NCBI GenBank assembly: GCA_018825305.1
Contig: JAHJEO010000016.1
Span: 310,001-374,000, forward strand
DNA from: Gammaproteobacteria bacterium
GTDB lineage: Bacteria; Pseudomonadota; Gammaproteobacteria; Burkholderiales; Rhodocyclaceae
Direction of reading: 5' to 3'
Length of the DNA stretch: 64,000 nucleotides
Made by a program: the position numbers and the translations under genes
Shown: positions 46,157 through 55,934 of the stretch, one piece after another
How positions within the stretch are numbered: position 1 is the first letter of the stretch
Layout: every line of letters begins with the position of its first letter
Notes under the pieces: model-generated
Database searches by the model: none
What the model saw: only the letters and a program-made list of their open reading frames with translations
Told to the model about the DNA's origin: nothing

Positions 46157-46277
46157 CCTTAGGGATAGCCTTGTCTTTGACGGCCAATTTGCCTAAAGTG
46201 GTGAGGCAGTGCCGCTGACAACAACAATATATCAATCTGGCAGCCTGAAACTTGCGCAGGGTGAAGAGGAGTCCTAA

Positions 46278-47984
46278 GTGCGGATTGAAAAATCGTTGCG
46301 GCGGCTGCGGCTGATGCATGCATTTCTTGGCGTTGGCCTGATGGCGACCGGCGTGGCCGGCGTAATCTTGTCGGGGTCGGTGCCTAGTACGGCCGCAATC
46401 CTGCTGTTTGCCGCGGCGGGCCTCGTCGTGGCCGTGCTGCCGGGGTTGATCGTTGCCGGTTCGCTCTATCATCCCTTGCAGCGCCTGTATGACGCCATTG
46501 CTCAGAGCGCCAGTGATGGCGATCTGTCGCGCCGTGTCGAGGCGCCAGCCGGATCGGCTGTGGCGCCAGTGGCAGCAGCCTACAATTCCATGATGTCCGG
46601 ATATCAGGGAATTGCTACCCGCATTATTTTCAATTCCCGTCAGCTCGGCGGTGCGGCGGCCAAGCTGATGACCGAGGCCGGGAGCGCCGTCGACGGCTCG
46701 ACGCGGCAGAACGAGGCGGCCGAGGCGACAGCAGAGATGGTTGCCGAGATGTCGGGCGAGATGCGCCAGGCGGCTACGGGTGCTGAAGAAGCGGCGAAAA
46801 TCGCCGAAGCCGCGCTGGCGCATTCGGAAAACGGAACGCGCATCGTGAATCAGGCGTCGGACGAGATCGAACGCATTGCCCGGACTGTCGAGCAATCGGC
46901 GCAGGTGGTCGCCACCCTCGGCGAGCGTTCGGATGAGATTTCCGGCATTGCACGGGTCATTCACGAAATTGCCGACCAGACCAATCTGCTGGCGCTGAAT
47001 GCGGCGATCGAGGCGGCGCGGGCCGGCGAACAAGGCCGCGGTTTCGCCGTTGTTGCCGACGAGGTGCGCAAACTGGCCGAGCGCACGGCCACCGCAACCG
47101 GCGAGATCACGGAGTTGATTACCGCCATCCAGAGCGAGACGCAAGCGGCGATCAAGACCATTCATGAAGGCTCGCTGCAGGCCAGCGCCGGGGCCGGGCT
47201 GGCGCGCCAGGCGGCCGATGCACTTGGCGAAATCAACAACGGTGCTCGCGACACGATGGAGAAGGTGGGTGGAATCGCCCGTGCCATGAACGCACAGGCC
47301 GGCCGCACGCTGGAGATAGCCGAACATGTCACCAACATCATGTCGCTGGCCGACAACAATATCGAGAATGCCAATGCTGTGCTGCTCGAGGCGCAACAAC
47401 TCGAGTATCTGGCGAGCAACCTCGGTGAGGTTGGAAATATCTTCAAGATGGGGGACGCGGGCGACAAGGCCATGAAACTGCACGAAGCCATGCCCCTTGT
47501 CGTGGCCGAGGCTGCCAATGCGGTTGGCACAGCGCTGGATCAGGCGGTTGAGCGAGGCGAGATCACCCTTGACGATCTCTTTGACCACAATTACCGGCAG
47601 ATAGCCAATACGGCGCCGCCGAAATTCAGCTGCCGGTTCGATGCGCTGACGGATCGTCTGCTGCCGCCGCTGCAGGAGCCGGTATTGGCCGAACAGCCCG
47701 CAGCGGCCTATGCCATCGCGGTGGCTGCCGATGGCTATTGTCCAACTCACAACAAACGTTACTGCCAGCCGCTGACAGGTGACCCGCAAAAAGACATTCT
47801 CGGAAACCGCACCAAGCGCATTTTTTCCGACGTGGTAGGCAAGCGCTGCGGCAGCCACGGACTACCCTTCCTGTTGCAGACCTATCGCCGCGATACTGGC
47901 GATATCATGCATGACATTTCTGCGCCGATTTACGTCAAGGGCCGCCGCTGGGGTGGCTTCCGCATCGGTTACAAGACCGAGTAA
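46278..47984 (+). CDS. Methyl-accepting chemotaxis protein with C-terminal Cys/His sensor-like domain
   Basis: A 568-residue receptor. Two N-terminal transmembrane helices (about 12-60) with almost no periplasmic loop are followed by HAMP-like helices and the MCP hairpin ([42 protein letters not shown]). A roughly 145-residue cytoplasmic C-terminal domain follows, with [37 protein letters not shown] and [20 protein letters not shown]. This module recurs in other proteobacterial receptors but its ligand is not known to me; the Cys and His invite a metal, heme or redox role. Confidence 0.85.
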   Translation: MRIEKSLRRLRLMHAFLGVGLMATGVAGVILSGSVPSTAAILLFAAAGLVVAVLPGLIVAGSLYHPLQRLYDAIAQSASDGDLSRRVEAPAGSAVAPVAAAYNSMMSGYQGIATRIIFNSRQLGGAAAKLMTEAGSAVDGSTRQNEAAEATAEMVAEMSGEMRQAATGAEEAAKIAEAALAHSENGTRIVNQASDEIERIARTVEQSAQVVATLGERSDEISGIARVIHEIADQTNLLALNAAIEAARAGEQGRGFAVVADEVRKLAERTATATGEITELITAIQSETQAAIKTIHEGSLQASAGAGLARQAADALGEINNGARDTMEKVGGIARAMNAQAGRTLEIAEHVTNIMSLADNNIENANAVLLEAQQLEYLASNLGEVGNIFKMGDAGDKAMKLHEAMPLVVAEAANAVGTALDQAVERGEITLDDLFDHNYRQIANTAPPKFSCRFDALTDRLLPPLQEPVLAEQPAAAYAIAVAADGYCPTHNKRYCQPLTGDPQKDILGNRTKRIFSDVVGKRCGSHGLPFLLQTYRRDTGDIMHDISAPIYVKGRRWGGFRIGYKTE

Positions 47985-48005
47985 TCATTCCGAAAGCAAT
48001 TTGCC

Positions 48006-49226
48006 ATGACCCTTCGCAAGCGCTTGATCCTGGTGCTGACCATCCTTGTGGTGGCCACCGTCGTCGCCAATGGCTTCAGCCTGTTGCAGTTCAATATGTT
48101 GGCCGATGCGGCGGGCAAGGCCGATCCAAAACTGGTCGCTACCGCGGATGGCGCCCGCATCTGGGTGATGATTGTGATGGCGATGGCCGCCTTCATCGGG
48201 CTTGCCGCCTTCGTTGGGCTGGTGCGCATCCTGCTGGCTGTTCTTGGCGGCGAGCCGCAGTATGCCGCCGATGTTGCGCGCCGCATCTCGGACGGCGATC
48301 TTTCCTTTCAGATCGAAGTGCGGTCCGGCGACAGTACCAGCCTGCTGGCGGCAATTGCGTCCATGCAGGGCAACCTGCGCGACATGGTCGGCCAACTGCG
48401 CGAAGCCTCGGCCCGTCTCGGCCGGGCGGCCGACGACGTCGCCGGCATGACCGGACGAATTCGTGCTGGCACCAGCGACCAGAGCGAAGCCGCGTCGAGT
48501 ACCGCCGCAGCGGTGCAGCAGGTCACGGTCAGCATTAACAGTGTCGCTGACAGCGCGGCCGAAGTGGATCGCAACTCGGGTGCCAGCCTCGAACGCATCG
48601 GCGCCGGCAACGAGGCACTGTCGAAGATGATCGGCGAGATCGTGCAGGTCGAGGATTCGGTCAACGACATCGCCAGCACGGCCAAGAATTTCATCGAAAG
48701 CGTTCAGACCATCACCAACATGACGCGGGAGGTTCGCGACATCGCCGATCAGACCAATCTGCTGGCACTGAATGCTGCTATCGAGGCCGCACGTGCCGGC
48801 GAACAGGGCCGCGGTTTTGCCGTGGTTGCCGACGAGGTGCGCAAGCTGGCCGAAAAATCGGCCGCCACCGCCGGCGAGATCGACCAGGTGACGCGCATGA
48901 TCGGGCAGAAATCCGATACCGTGGAGACTGCCTTGCAGAGGGGGTTGTCCTCGCTGGCTACCAGTCAGGAACACCTGGAGGATGTGGCCATGGTGCTGGG
49001 CGAGGCCAACGCCGCCGTATCGCAGACCACCAGCGGCATGAGCCAGATTACCGCCTCGGTGCGGGAACAGACCGTTGCCTCCAATGACATTGCCCGCAAC
49101 GTCGAGAGCATCGCCCGTATGGCCGAAGCGAATGCCGCTGCGGTGGACCAGGCGGTCGATGCCGCTGCCGAGTTGCAGACGCTGGCTGCGGCGCTGGACG
49201 CGGTGGCATCGCGCTTCCGAGTTTGA
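48006..49226 (+). CDS. Methyl-accepting chemotaxis protein (short sensor)
   Basis: A 406-residue receptor with two transmembrane helices (about residues 7-28 and 50-75) and a short 20-residue periplasmic segment. A HAMP linker ([19 protein letters not shown]) and MCP hairpin ([43 protein letters not shown]) follow. No CheR tether is seen. It lies 21 bp after the preceding MCP, so both are probably co-expressed. Confidence 0.9.
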   Translation: MTLRKRLILVLTILVVATVVANGFSLLQFNMLADAAGKADPKLVATADGARIWVMIVMAMAAFIGLAAFVGLVRILLAVLGGEPQYAADVARRISDGDLSFQIEVRSGDSTSLLAAIASMQGNLRDMVGQLREASARLGRAADDVAGMTGRIRAGTSDQSEAASSTAAAVQQVTVSINSVADSAAEVDRNSGASLERIGAGNEALSKMIGEIVQVEDSVNDIASTAKNFIESVQTITNMTREVRDIADQTNLLALNAAIEAARAGEQGRGFAVVADEVRKLAEKSAATAGEIDQVTRMIGQKSDTVETALQRGLSSLATSQEHLEDVAMVLGEANAAVSQTTSGMSQITASVREQTVASNDIARNVESIARMAEANAAAVDQAVDAAAELQTLAAALDAVASRFRV

Positions 49227-49324
49227 GGCTGCGGACGCCTTTCAGTGTTGAGGAATGACGTAAGATACTGGCTGAAGCGGGGTTGCCGGCACCTGCCGTC
49301 GCCCGTGGGAAGGATCGAATAGGC

Positions 49325-50287
49325 ATGTCCGAACTACTCAGGAATATCGACGCGCGTACCCGTCTTGCCGGCACCAACAAGCTGGAGATATTGTTGTTTG
49401 CTCTTGGCGTCGATGATCGTACCGGCCGGCGTGAGACCTTCGGCATCAATGTATTCAAGGTGCGCGAGGTCATGCGGACGCCGCCGATCACTGCTGCGCC
49501 GGAAATGCCGTCGGCGGTCAAGGGCATGGTCAGCCTGCGCGGTGTTCTGGTGCCGGTGGTCGATCTTGCCGAATATCTGGGCATGGGCACGGCAACGCCG
49601 CGCGACATCATGATCGTCACCGAGTACAACGGCCACACCCAGGGTTTCCTGGTCGAAGGTGTCGACACCATCCTGCGCCTCGACTGGTCGCAGATGCGCG
49701 TCCCGCCCGAAATGCTCAACGCCAACCTGGGCGGTTTGGTTACTGCCGTGACCGAGTTGCCAGATAATCGCCTTGTGATGATGCTTGACGTCGAGAAGGT
49801 CCTGGCAGAAACCGCCAAGTACGACGATGAGTTCGCCTTCCAGAACATCCAGCCGCTCAATCGCCAGGATCTCACCATCCTCTTTGCCGACGACTCGTCG
49901 GTGGCGCGCGGCCAGATCGAGCGCACCCTGCAGGCGATGGACGTCAAGTACATCAGTGCGGTCAATGGGCGTGCTGCATGGGACGAGTTGCAGAAAATCG
50001 CAACCTACGCCCAGTCGTCGGGCCGTCAGGTCAAGGACATCGTGCAGTTGATCCTGACCGACGTCGAGATGCCGGAGATGGACGGCTACATTCTGACGAA
50101 GACCGTCAAATCCGATGCACGTTTTGCCGGCATACCGGTGATCATGCACTCGTCGCTGTCGTCCGGATCGAACCAGCAGTTGGGCAAATCCGTCGGCGTC
50201 GACGAGTATGTTCCCAAGTTCGAGGCGCAGCGCCTGGCCGACACGCTGACGCGCCTGCTGCTGAAAGACCAGGCTGCCGCCGCATGA
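49325..50287 (+). CDS. cheV: CheV-type adaptor-response regulator (first copy)
   Basis: A 320-residue fusion of an N-terminal CheW domain (MEI/LEILLFALG, FGINVFKVREVM, KGMVSLRGVLVPVVDLAEYL) and a C-terminal receiver (ILFADDSSVAR, phospho-Asp in LILTDVEMPEMDGY, Lys in VPKFEA). Links receptors to CheA and can be phosphorylated to damp signalling. The ATG at 49325 is preceded by GGGAAGGA. Confidence 0.93.
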   Translation: MSELLRNIDARTRLAGTNKLEILLFALGVDDRTGRRETFGINVFKVREVMRTPPITAAPEMPSAVKGMVSLRGVLVPVVDLAEYLGMGTATPRDIMIVTEYNGHTQGFLVEGVDTILRLDWSQMRVPPEMLNANLGGLVTAVTELPDNRLVMMLDVEKVLAETAKYDDEFAFQNIQPLNRQDLTILFADDSSVARGQIERTLQAMDVKYISAVNGRAAWDELQKIATYAQSSGRQVKDIVQLILTDVEMPEMDGYILTKTVKSDARFAGIPVIMHSSLSSGSNQQLGKSVGVDEYVPKFEAQRLADTLTRLLLKDQAAAA

Positions 50288-50304
50288 CCCCGAGCCGAGG
50301 AATC

Positions 50305-50367
50305 ATGAATACGTCCGCTTCGTTCGCTGCCCGTTTCGGGGTGGCACATCGCAAGGCACACCCATGA
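50305..50367 (+). CDS. Possible 20-residue leader peptide before the second cheV
   Basis: ATG 50305 opens a 20-codon frame (MNTSASFAARFGVAHRKAHP) with GAGG upstream. Its TGA overlaps the next ATG as ATGA, an arrangement that would couple translation. The same gap also resembles the junction-duplicating repeats (ATGACC on both sides), so the frame may be incidental. Confidence 0.25.
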   Translation: MNTSASFAARFGVAHRKAHP

Positions 50368-51329
50368 CCGGGAAATCGCTTATCGCCGCCAGCCAGGCAT
50401 CCTTGCTCGATAGCGTCGATGCGCGCACCAAGCTTGCGGGCTCCAATCGCATGGAGATCCTGCTGTTCTCGCTTGGCACGCACGAGCTTTTCGGGATCAA
50501 CGTCTTCAAGGTGCGGGAGGTCAGCAAGACGCCAGTCATCACCAAGACCCCCAATATGCCGAACGGCGTCGAGGGCCTGATCAGCCTGCGCGGCAACGTG
50601 ATCCCGGTGCTTTCGCTGGCCAGCGCCATGCATCTGGACGATGCGCCGGGCGGCCTCGGCGGTTCGATGATGGTCACCGAGTACAGCAAACGTACACTGG
50701 GTTTTCTGGTTCATGGCGTCGATCGGATCATTCGCGTCGATTGGGACAAAGTGCGAGCGCCGGAGCAGGTCACCAGTGGCACCCATGCCTATATCACCGC
50801 CATCACCGAACTCCCGGACGGCAAGCTGGTATCCATTGTCGATGTCGAGCAAATCCTGTCGGATACGTTCGGCGAGGCCATCGTCGGCCAGATCGACAAG
50901 ATCCACGAGGCTGGGGATATCAACATGTTTTTTGTCGATGACTCCTCGGTGGCCCGCAAGAAGATCGCCGAGGTGCTGGACAAGCTCGGCGTCACCCACA
51001 AGCATGCCAGCAATGGTCAGGAGGCGTGGACACGTCTGTCCGGCATGGCGGCCCATGCGCAGCAAACGGGGCGATCGGTGCGGGACGAAGTCAATTTGAT
51101 TCTCGTCGATGCCGAAATGCCGGAGATGGACGGCTATGTGCTGACCAAGCACGTCAAGTCCGATCCCCGCTTCGAGGGTATTCCCGTCGTCATGCACTCA
51201 TCGCTGTCGTCGGAGGCCAACCGTGCCATGGGCAAGTCGGTGGGTGTCGATGCTTATGTCGCCAAGTTTGATGCCGAGGCTCTGGCGGATACGCTGCGCC
51301 CCTTGCTTATCAAGTCACAAAGAGATTGA
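50364..51329 (+). CDS. cheV: CheV-type adaptor-response regulator (second copy)
   Basis: A 321-residue CheW-receiver fusion clearly paralogous to the preceding gene (NRMEILLFSLG, FGINVFKVREVSKTP, MFFVDDSSVARKKI, LILVDAEMPEMDGY). The pair probably arose by tandem duplication and then diverged in the CheW half, suggesting different receptor preferences. Confidence 0.92.
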   Translation: MTGKSLIAASQASLLDSVDARTKLAGSNRMEILLFSLGTHELFGINVFKVREVSKTPVITKTPNMPNGVEGLISLRGNVIPVLSLASAMHLDDAPGGLGGSMMVTEYSKRTLGFLVHGVDRIIRVDWDKVRAPEQVTSGTHAYITAITELPDGKLVSIVDVEQILSDTFGEAIVGQIDKIHEAGDINMFFVDDSSVARKKIAEVLDKLGVTHKHASNGQEAWTRLSGMAAHAQQTGRSVRDEVNLILVDAEMPEMDGYVLTKHVKSDPRFEGIPVVMHSSLSSEANRAMGKSVGVDAYVAKFDAEALADTLRPLLIKSQRD

Positions 51330-51349
51330 CCCCGGAAAGGTAAATATCA

Positions 51350-51745
51350 ATGGCCGTGGATCCGACCAAAATCAAGTTTCTCGTCGTTGACGACTTCTCG
51401 ACGATGCGTCGCATTGTCCGCAACCTGCTCAAGGAATTGGGTTTCACCAACGTGGATGAAGCCGAGGATGGCGCAGTCGCCTGGCAGAAGTTGCAGGGGG
51501 GCGGTTTCGACTTCGTGGTTTCCGACTGGAACATGCCGAACATGGATGGCCTGACCTTGCTGCAGACGATCCGTGCGAATCCCAATCTCAAAGGGTTGCC
51601 GGTGCTGATGATCACGGCGGAGGCGAAGAAGGAGAACATCATTGCCGCAGCCCAGGCCGGTGCTTCGGGCTATATCGTCAAACCCTTCACCGCAGCGACG
51701 CTGAACGAAAAAATGGCAAAAATATTCGAAAAAATGGGTGCCTGA
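51350..51745 (+). CDS. cheY: Chemotaxis response regulator CheY (second copy, cheZ-linked)
   Basis: A 131-residue receiver very like enterobacterial CheY: Asp14/Asp15, phospho-Asp59 ([14 protein letters not shown]), Thr in [12 protein letters not shown] and Lys in [14 protein letters not shown]. The WNMPNMDG and AEAKKENI motifs are those of motor-binding CheY, and the gene is directly followed by cheZ. This copy is the best candidate for the flagellar switch ligand. Confidence 0.95.
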   Translation: MAVDPTKIKFLVVDDFSTMRRIVRNLLKELGFTNVDEAEDGAVAWQKLQGGGFDFVVSDWNMPNMDGLTLLQTIRANPNLKGLPVLMITAEAKKENIIAAAQAGASGYIVKPFTAATLNEKMAKIFEKMGA

Positions 51746-51761
51746 GGGCGTGGTGGGCACA

Positions 51762-52589
51762 ATGTCAATACCGACCAGTCTCGACGAAGCCAGCGATTCC
51801 GAGGACTTGCAGGCGCTGTTCGATACCATCGCCGCCGGCAGTCCGGCACCGGTGCCGCCGCCTGCGCCTGCGCGTGACGCCTCGGGCGATAACGACGATT
51901 TGCAGGCCCTGTTCGACAGCGTGGTCTCCCAGGTGGCACCCGTTGCCGGGCCGGCGCCGGTGGGTGCCGCGGCTGGCGAGAGCGAGGACGAGATCGTTTT
52001 CAATCGCCTTGGCCACATTGCCCGGCAGTTGCACGACAGCCTGCGCGAACTGGGCTACGACAAGGTTCTGGAGCAGACTGCCAGCCAGATGCCGGATGCG
52101 CGGCAGCGGCTCAATTACATCGTCGAGATGACCGACAAGGCGGCCAGCCGGGTCCTCAACGCCACCGACATTGCCAAGCCGCTGCAGGACGATCTGCTCG
52201 GACGTTCCGAAGCCATGGCGCAGCGTTGGGACAAGATGTTCGCCAACCAGTTGTCGGTCGACGAGTTCAAGGCGCTGGCGGCCGACAGTCGTGCCTATTT
52301 CACGGATGCACCGGGTAAATTGCGGACCATCAACGAGCAGACCCTCGAAATCACCATGGCGCAGGATTTCCAGGACCTGACCGGACAGGTGATCAAGAAG
52401 GTTATCGATATGGTGCAGGGGCTGGAAACGCAACTGCTGCAGACGTTGATCGAAGCCATGCCCGCCGGGAAGAAGGCGGAGGCGTCGGAAGGCCTGCTCA
52501 ATGGACCGGTGATCAATGCAGCCGGCCGCAGCGACGTCGTGACTAATCAGGAACAGGTGGACGAACTGCTGGAGAGCCTCGGTTTCTGA
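51762..52589 (+). CDS. cheZ: CheY-P phosphatase CheZ
   Basis: A 275-residue phosphatase, longer than the usual 210-220 because of an N-terminal extension. That extension has two related segments, SEDLQALFDTI and NDDLQALFDSV. The helical hairpin with catalytic Asp/Gln is QDFQDLTGQVIKKVIDMVQ. The C-terminal CheY-binding peptide QVDELLESLGF ends the protein. The ATG at 51762 is used; a GTG at 51738 overlaps the cheY end. Confidence 0.94.
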   Translation: MSIPTSLDEASDSEDLQALFDTIAAGSPAPVPPPAPARDASGDNDDLQALFDSVVSQVAPVAGPAPVGAAAGESEDEIVFNRLGHIARQLHDSLRELGYDKVLEQTASQMPDARQRLNYIVEMTDKAASRVLNATDIAKPLQDDLLGRSEAMAQRWDKMFANQLSVDEFKALAADSRAYFTDAPGKLRTINEQTLEITMAQDFQDLTGQVIKKVIDMVQGLETQLLQTLIEAMPAGKKAEASEGLLNGPVINAAGRSDVVTNQEQVDELLESLGF

Positions 52590-52614
52590 CCGGGGCTAAT
52601 GCGGGGAGGGAGCA

Positions 52615-54501
52615 ATGAGCGATTTTCAAGGCATGGAAGACCTGCTTCAGGATTTCCTGGTCGAAGCGACAGATCTTCTTTCGGGCGTCGATAACAAGCT
52701 GGTCGACCTCGAACAGAATCCACACGACTTAGGCTTGCTGAACGAGATTTTCCGCGGCTTCCATACCATCAAGGGCGGTGCCGGCTTTCTCAACGCTGCC
52801 GAGCTTGTCACGCTGTGCCACCTGACGGAAAACCTGTTCGACAAGCTGCGTACCGGCGAGATGGAGATCAGCGGCCCGTTGATGGACGTGATCCTCGACG
52901 CTACCGGGGCGGTGCGCGACATGTTCGGTAACCTCGAGGGCGGCGTGCAGCCGTCGTCGGCCGATGCCGCGCTGATCGCAAAGCTCAAGGCCGCGCTAGC
53001 CGGCCAGCTTGCTGCCGATGCCGTTCCTGCCGCCGTGGCGCCAGCGCCGACTTCTGGTGTACCCACTCCGGGCAGCCCCGATTGGGACAACCTTTTCAAC
53101 GCGGTTACCGGTGCCGCGCCGGTGGCGTCGGCGACAACCGTCGCACTCGAGCCGGGAATGCATCACGATGTCGCGGGCGAGACGCCGGAGCAGATCATCC
53201 ATGCTGCCGTGGGCCGGCGTGCGACCGACAAGCCCGGCTATCAGGGGGCCACCAGCGGCCGCCGTGATACCGAGAAGACGCGCGACAACTCGATTCGTGT
53301 CGATACCTCGCGCCTCGATCAGGTGCTCAACCTGTCGGGTGAGATCGGGCTGACCAAGAATCGCCTCAACTCGCTGCGCAGCGACATCCTCAACGGCCGC
53401 TCCGATACCGACACGCTGCATGCCCTCGACCAGGCCGTGAGCCAGCTCGACCTGCTGGTTTCCGACCTGCAGAACGCCGTCATGAAAACGCGGATGCAGC
53501 CGATCGGCCGGCTGTTCCAGAAGTATCCGCGCATCGCCCGCGACCTCGCCCGCAGCCTCGGCAAGGATGTCGAGCTGGCACTGGCGGGCGAAGATACGGA
53601 AATCGACAAGACCATGATCGAGGACCTGTCCGACCCGATCGTGCACCTGATTCGCAACGCGGTGGATCACGGCGTCGAGTCGACCGAGGATCGCCGTGCC
53701 GCCGGCAAGCCCGAGAAATCCAGGGTGCGCCTTGAGGCGCGCCAGGAGGGCGATCACATCGTCCTCGTCGTGGCCGACGACGGCAAGGGCATGAATGCCG
53801 AGAAGTTGCGCGCCAAGGCGCTGGAAAAGGGCCTCATCAGCGATGAAGAGGCCAATACCATGGACGAGCGCCAAAGCCTGAATCTGGTATTCCTTCCTGG
53901 TTTCTCGACCAAGGACGTCGCCTCCGATGTGTCTGGCCGCGGCGTCGGCATGGATGTGGTCAAGACCAACATCCAGAAGCTCAACGGTTCGATCGAAATC
54001 AAGTCTGTGTTGGGCAAGGGCACCACGTTCACCATTTCGCTGCCGCTGACCCTGGCCATCCTGCCGGTGTTGCTGGTGCAACTCGGCCAGCAGCCATTTG
54101 CCGTGCCCTTGTCGATGGTGCGCGAGATTTTGCCGATCCAGATCGAGCAGATCCAGGAAGTCGGCGGCCGCGCCACCATGGTGGTTCGCGGCGAAGTGAT
54201 GCCGATCTATCCCCTGTGCAACCTGATCGGCTGGGCGCCGGAGCAGGTTGCCGATTACGGCGTCCTGATGCAGACTGCCGAACAGACTTTCATTCTCGCC
54301 ATTGATGGTTTTATGGGTCGCGAGGATGCAGTCATCAAATCGCTTGAAGACTTCCGGCCCAAGGGTGTGGCGGGCGTTACCACGCTGTCCAATGGCCAGA
54401 TCGTGCTGATCCTTGACATGAAGGAATTGCTCAGCGACATGGGAGGCGGCTGCGGCGTGGCACGCTCGGCTTTCATCCGCGATCTCGCCGACGCGGCCTG
54501 A
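52615..54501 (+). CDS. cheA: Chemotaxis histidine kinase CheA (second copy, short linker)
   Basis: A 628-residue kinase. HPt with His50 (RGFHTIKGGAGF), then a 130-residue Ala/Pro linker with no clear P2 fold, carrying a dispersed repeat (AAVAPAPT) and the segment SPDWDNLFNAV. The P3, P4 ([31 protein letters not shown]) and P5 domains follow. It differs enough from the first CheA to serve a distinct array or switch output; linked to cheY and cheZ. Confidence 0.94.
   Translation: MSDFQGMEDLLQDFLVEATDLLSGVDNKLVDLEQNPHDLGLLNEIFRGFHTIKGGAGFLNAAELVTLCHLTENLFDKLRTGEMEISGPLMDVILDATGAVRDMFGNLEGGVQPSSADAALIAKLKAALAGQLAADAVPAAVAPAPTSGVPTPGSPDWDNLFNAVTGAAPVASATTVALEPGMHHDVAGETPEQIIHAAVGRRATDKPGYQGATSGRRDTEKTRDNSIRVDTSRLDQVLNLSGEIGLTKNRLNSLRSDILNGRSDTDTLHALDQAVSQLDLLVSDLQNAVMKTRMQPIGRLFQKYPRIARDLARSLGKDVELALAGEDTEIDKTMIEDLSDPIVHLIRNAVDHGVESTEDRRAAGKPEKSRVRLEARQEGDHIVLVVADDGKGMNAEKLRAKALEKGLISDEEANTMDERQSLNLVFLPGFSTKDVASDVSGRGVGMDVVKTNIQKLNGSIEIKSVLGKGTTFTISLPLTLAILPVLLVQLGQQPFAVPLSMVREILPIQIEQIQEVGGRATMVVRGEVMPIYPLCNLIGWAPEQVADYGVLMQTAEQTFILAIDGFMGREDAVIKSLEDFRPKGVAGVTTLSNGQIVLILDMKELLSDMGGGCGVARSAFIRDLADAA
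53032..53053 (+). repeat. Dispersed linker repeat, copy 7 (in the second cheA)
   Basis: GCCGTGGCGCCAGCGCCGAC followed by TT. The first 22 bases are identical to the cheB copy. It encodes AVAPAPT in the HPt-P3 linker. Confidence 0.85.
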
Positions 54502-54661
54502 GCGGCGCCCCCTTTTCCGTAGTTCGCTCCCCGGCCCCTTCCGGGTGCGGCTTGCCGCCGTGGTGCCAGCGCCAGCGGTTGGGTCCCTTCGGGAATTTTC
54601 CTGCCGATTGCGCAGCCGAATTGACCGCCTAATCCCGCCTTAATCACGGATTCCCGCTTGA

Positions 54662-54688
54662 CCATGGCGGCAATAATTGCCGCCATGG
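54662..54688. promoter_or_regulatory. 27-bp perfect palindrome overlapping the flhB translation start region
   Basis: Arms CCATGGCGGCAAT and ATTGCCGCCATGG flank one A. The right arm runs into the GGAG used by flhB. It lies in the 199-bp cheA-flhB gap, whose remainder holds only a partial dispersed repeat (54554-54573). As DNA it could be an operator, as RNA a hairpin hiding the ribosome binding site. Confidence 0.6.
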
Positions 54689-54700
54689 AGTGGACCGTCC

Positions 54701-55849
54701 TTGGCTGAAGAAAGCGACCTCGAAAAGACCGAACCGCCATCAAGTCGGCGGATTGAACAGGCGCGCGCCGAGGGGCAGGTTCCGCAGTCGCGCGAGCTTG
54801 CCGCTTTTCTCGTCATGGCGATGGGTGTCGGCGGCCTCTGGGCGTTCGGCGACTGGTTCGGCCACCGTGCCCGCGACATTGTCAGCCATGGCCTAGTCTT
54901 CGACCGCCGGGCTGCGTTCGATCCCGAATATCTGGGTGTTGCCTTCGTCAATCTGTCGGTGGAGGCGCTGACCATGGTCGCGCCGATCTTCCTGTTCACG
55001 GTCGCGGCGGCCTTGCTGACACCTTTCGCCTTTGGCGGCTGGGTCCTGTCGAGCAAGGCGCTGACACCCGACCCAATGCGCATGGATCCGCTGAAGGGCC
55101 TGAAGCGGATGTTTTCCTGGCAGAGCATCGCCGAACTGGTCAAGAGCGTGCTCAAGGCCTGCCTGCTGGGCGGGATCGTCTGGTGGGTGGTACGCAATGA
55201 ACAGGATCACCTTTTCGCACTCATTACCCAGCCCATCGATGTCGCCCTGACATCGACCGCGCGCATCCTGATATACGCGGCGCTGGCAATGGTCAGCGGC
55301 CTCGCCCTGATCGCCATGATCGATGTGCCCTTCCAGCTGTGGCAGTACTACACCCGGCTGAAAATGACGCGCGAAGAGTTGAAGCGCGAATACAAGGAAC
55401 TGGAAGGCGATCCGCAGCTCAAGGCGCGCATCCGCAGCCAGCAGCGCGAGAACTCGCGCAAGCGCATGATGTCGGAGGTGCCGAAGGCCGATGTCGTAGT
55501 CACCAACCCGACCCATTTCGCGGTCGCGCTCAAATACGACGCCGCCAACATGGGGGCTCCGAAGGTCGTCGCAAAGGGCATGAACCTGGTGGCGCACAAG
55601 ATCCGCGAACTCGCCGACGAGCACAAGGTGCCGGTGGTCGAGGCGCCACCGCTGGCGCGCGCACTCTATCGCCATGCCGAAATCGGCGATCAGATCCCGT
55701 CCTCGCTCTACACCGCCGTGGCCGAGGTCATGGCCTATATCTACCAGCTCAACCAGTACGCGGCCGGCGCCATGGGGCTGCTGCTGCCGGAGCCGCCGAC
55801 CGCCATTGCCGTGCCGGATGGCCTTGATCCCGGAAGTCCCGACCAATGA
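54701..55849 (+). CDS. flhB: Flagellar export gate protein FlhB
   Basis: A 382-residue inner-membrane protein of the flagellar type III export apparatus. Four transmembrane helices fall within residues about 30-210. The cytoplasmic domain contains the autocleavage site NPTH (VVTNPTHFAVALKY), which switches export from rod/hook to filament substrates. The start is TTG at 54701 with GGAG upstream, giving the family start AEESDLEKTEPPSSRR. Confidence 0.95.
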   Translation: MAEESDLEKTEPPSSRRIEQARAEGQVPQSRELAAFLVMAMGVGGLWAFGDWFGHRARDIVSHGLVFDRRAAFDPEYLGVAFVNLSVEALTMVAPIFLFTVAAALLTPFAFGGWVLSSKALTPDPMRMDPLKGLKRMFSWQSIAELVKSVLKACLLGGIVWWVVRNEQDHLFALITQPIDVALTSTARILIYAALAMVSGLALIAMIDVPFQLWQYYTRLKMTREELKREYKELEGDPQLKARIRSQQRENSRKRMMSEVPKADVVVTNPTHFAVALKYDAANMGAPKVVAKGMNLVAHKIRELADEHKVPVVEAPPLARALYRHAEIGDQIPSSLYTAVAEVMAYIYQLNQYAAGAMGLLLPEPPTAIAVPDGLDPGSPDQ

Positions 55850-55934
55850 TGCTCCCCTTACGTTCGCAACCGCGGCTCGCTGCCCCCCATGGAGGGCGCG
55901 TGCCCCCTAGGGGCAACCCGTCGAAGGCATGATG
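55846..55934 (+). repeat. Junction-duplicating intergenic repeat, copy B (flhB/flhA)
   Basis: ATGATG occurs at 55846-55851, overlapping the flhB stop, and again at 55929-55934 at the flhA start. Between them lies a GC-rich insert with GGCTCGCTGCCCCCC and the hairpin GCCCCCTAGGGGC. Confidence 0.55.

Noticed and set aside
46194..46218. A sigma-28-like TAAAGTGG...GCCGCTGA before the MCP at 46278
   Set aside because: The spacer is two bases short of the 11-bp norm and the -10 part deviates at three positions.
46119..47858. A 579-codon minus-strand frame opposite an MCP gene
   Set aside because: Shadow of the MCP coding strand; Arg/His/Gly-rich composition and no recognisable motifs.
54554..54573. 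Truncated repeat GCCGCCGTGGTGCCAGCGCC in the cheA-flhB gap
   Set aside because: Lacks the GAC plus T-run half; recorded as a possible remnant only.
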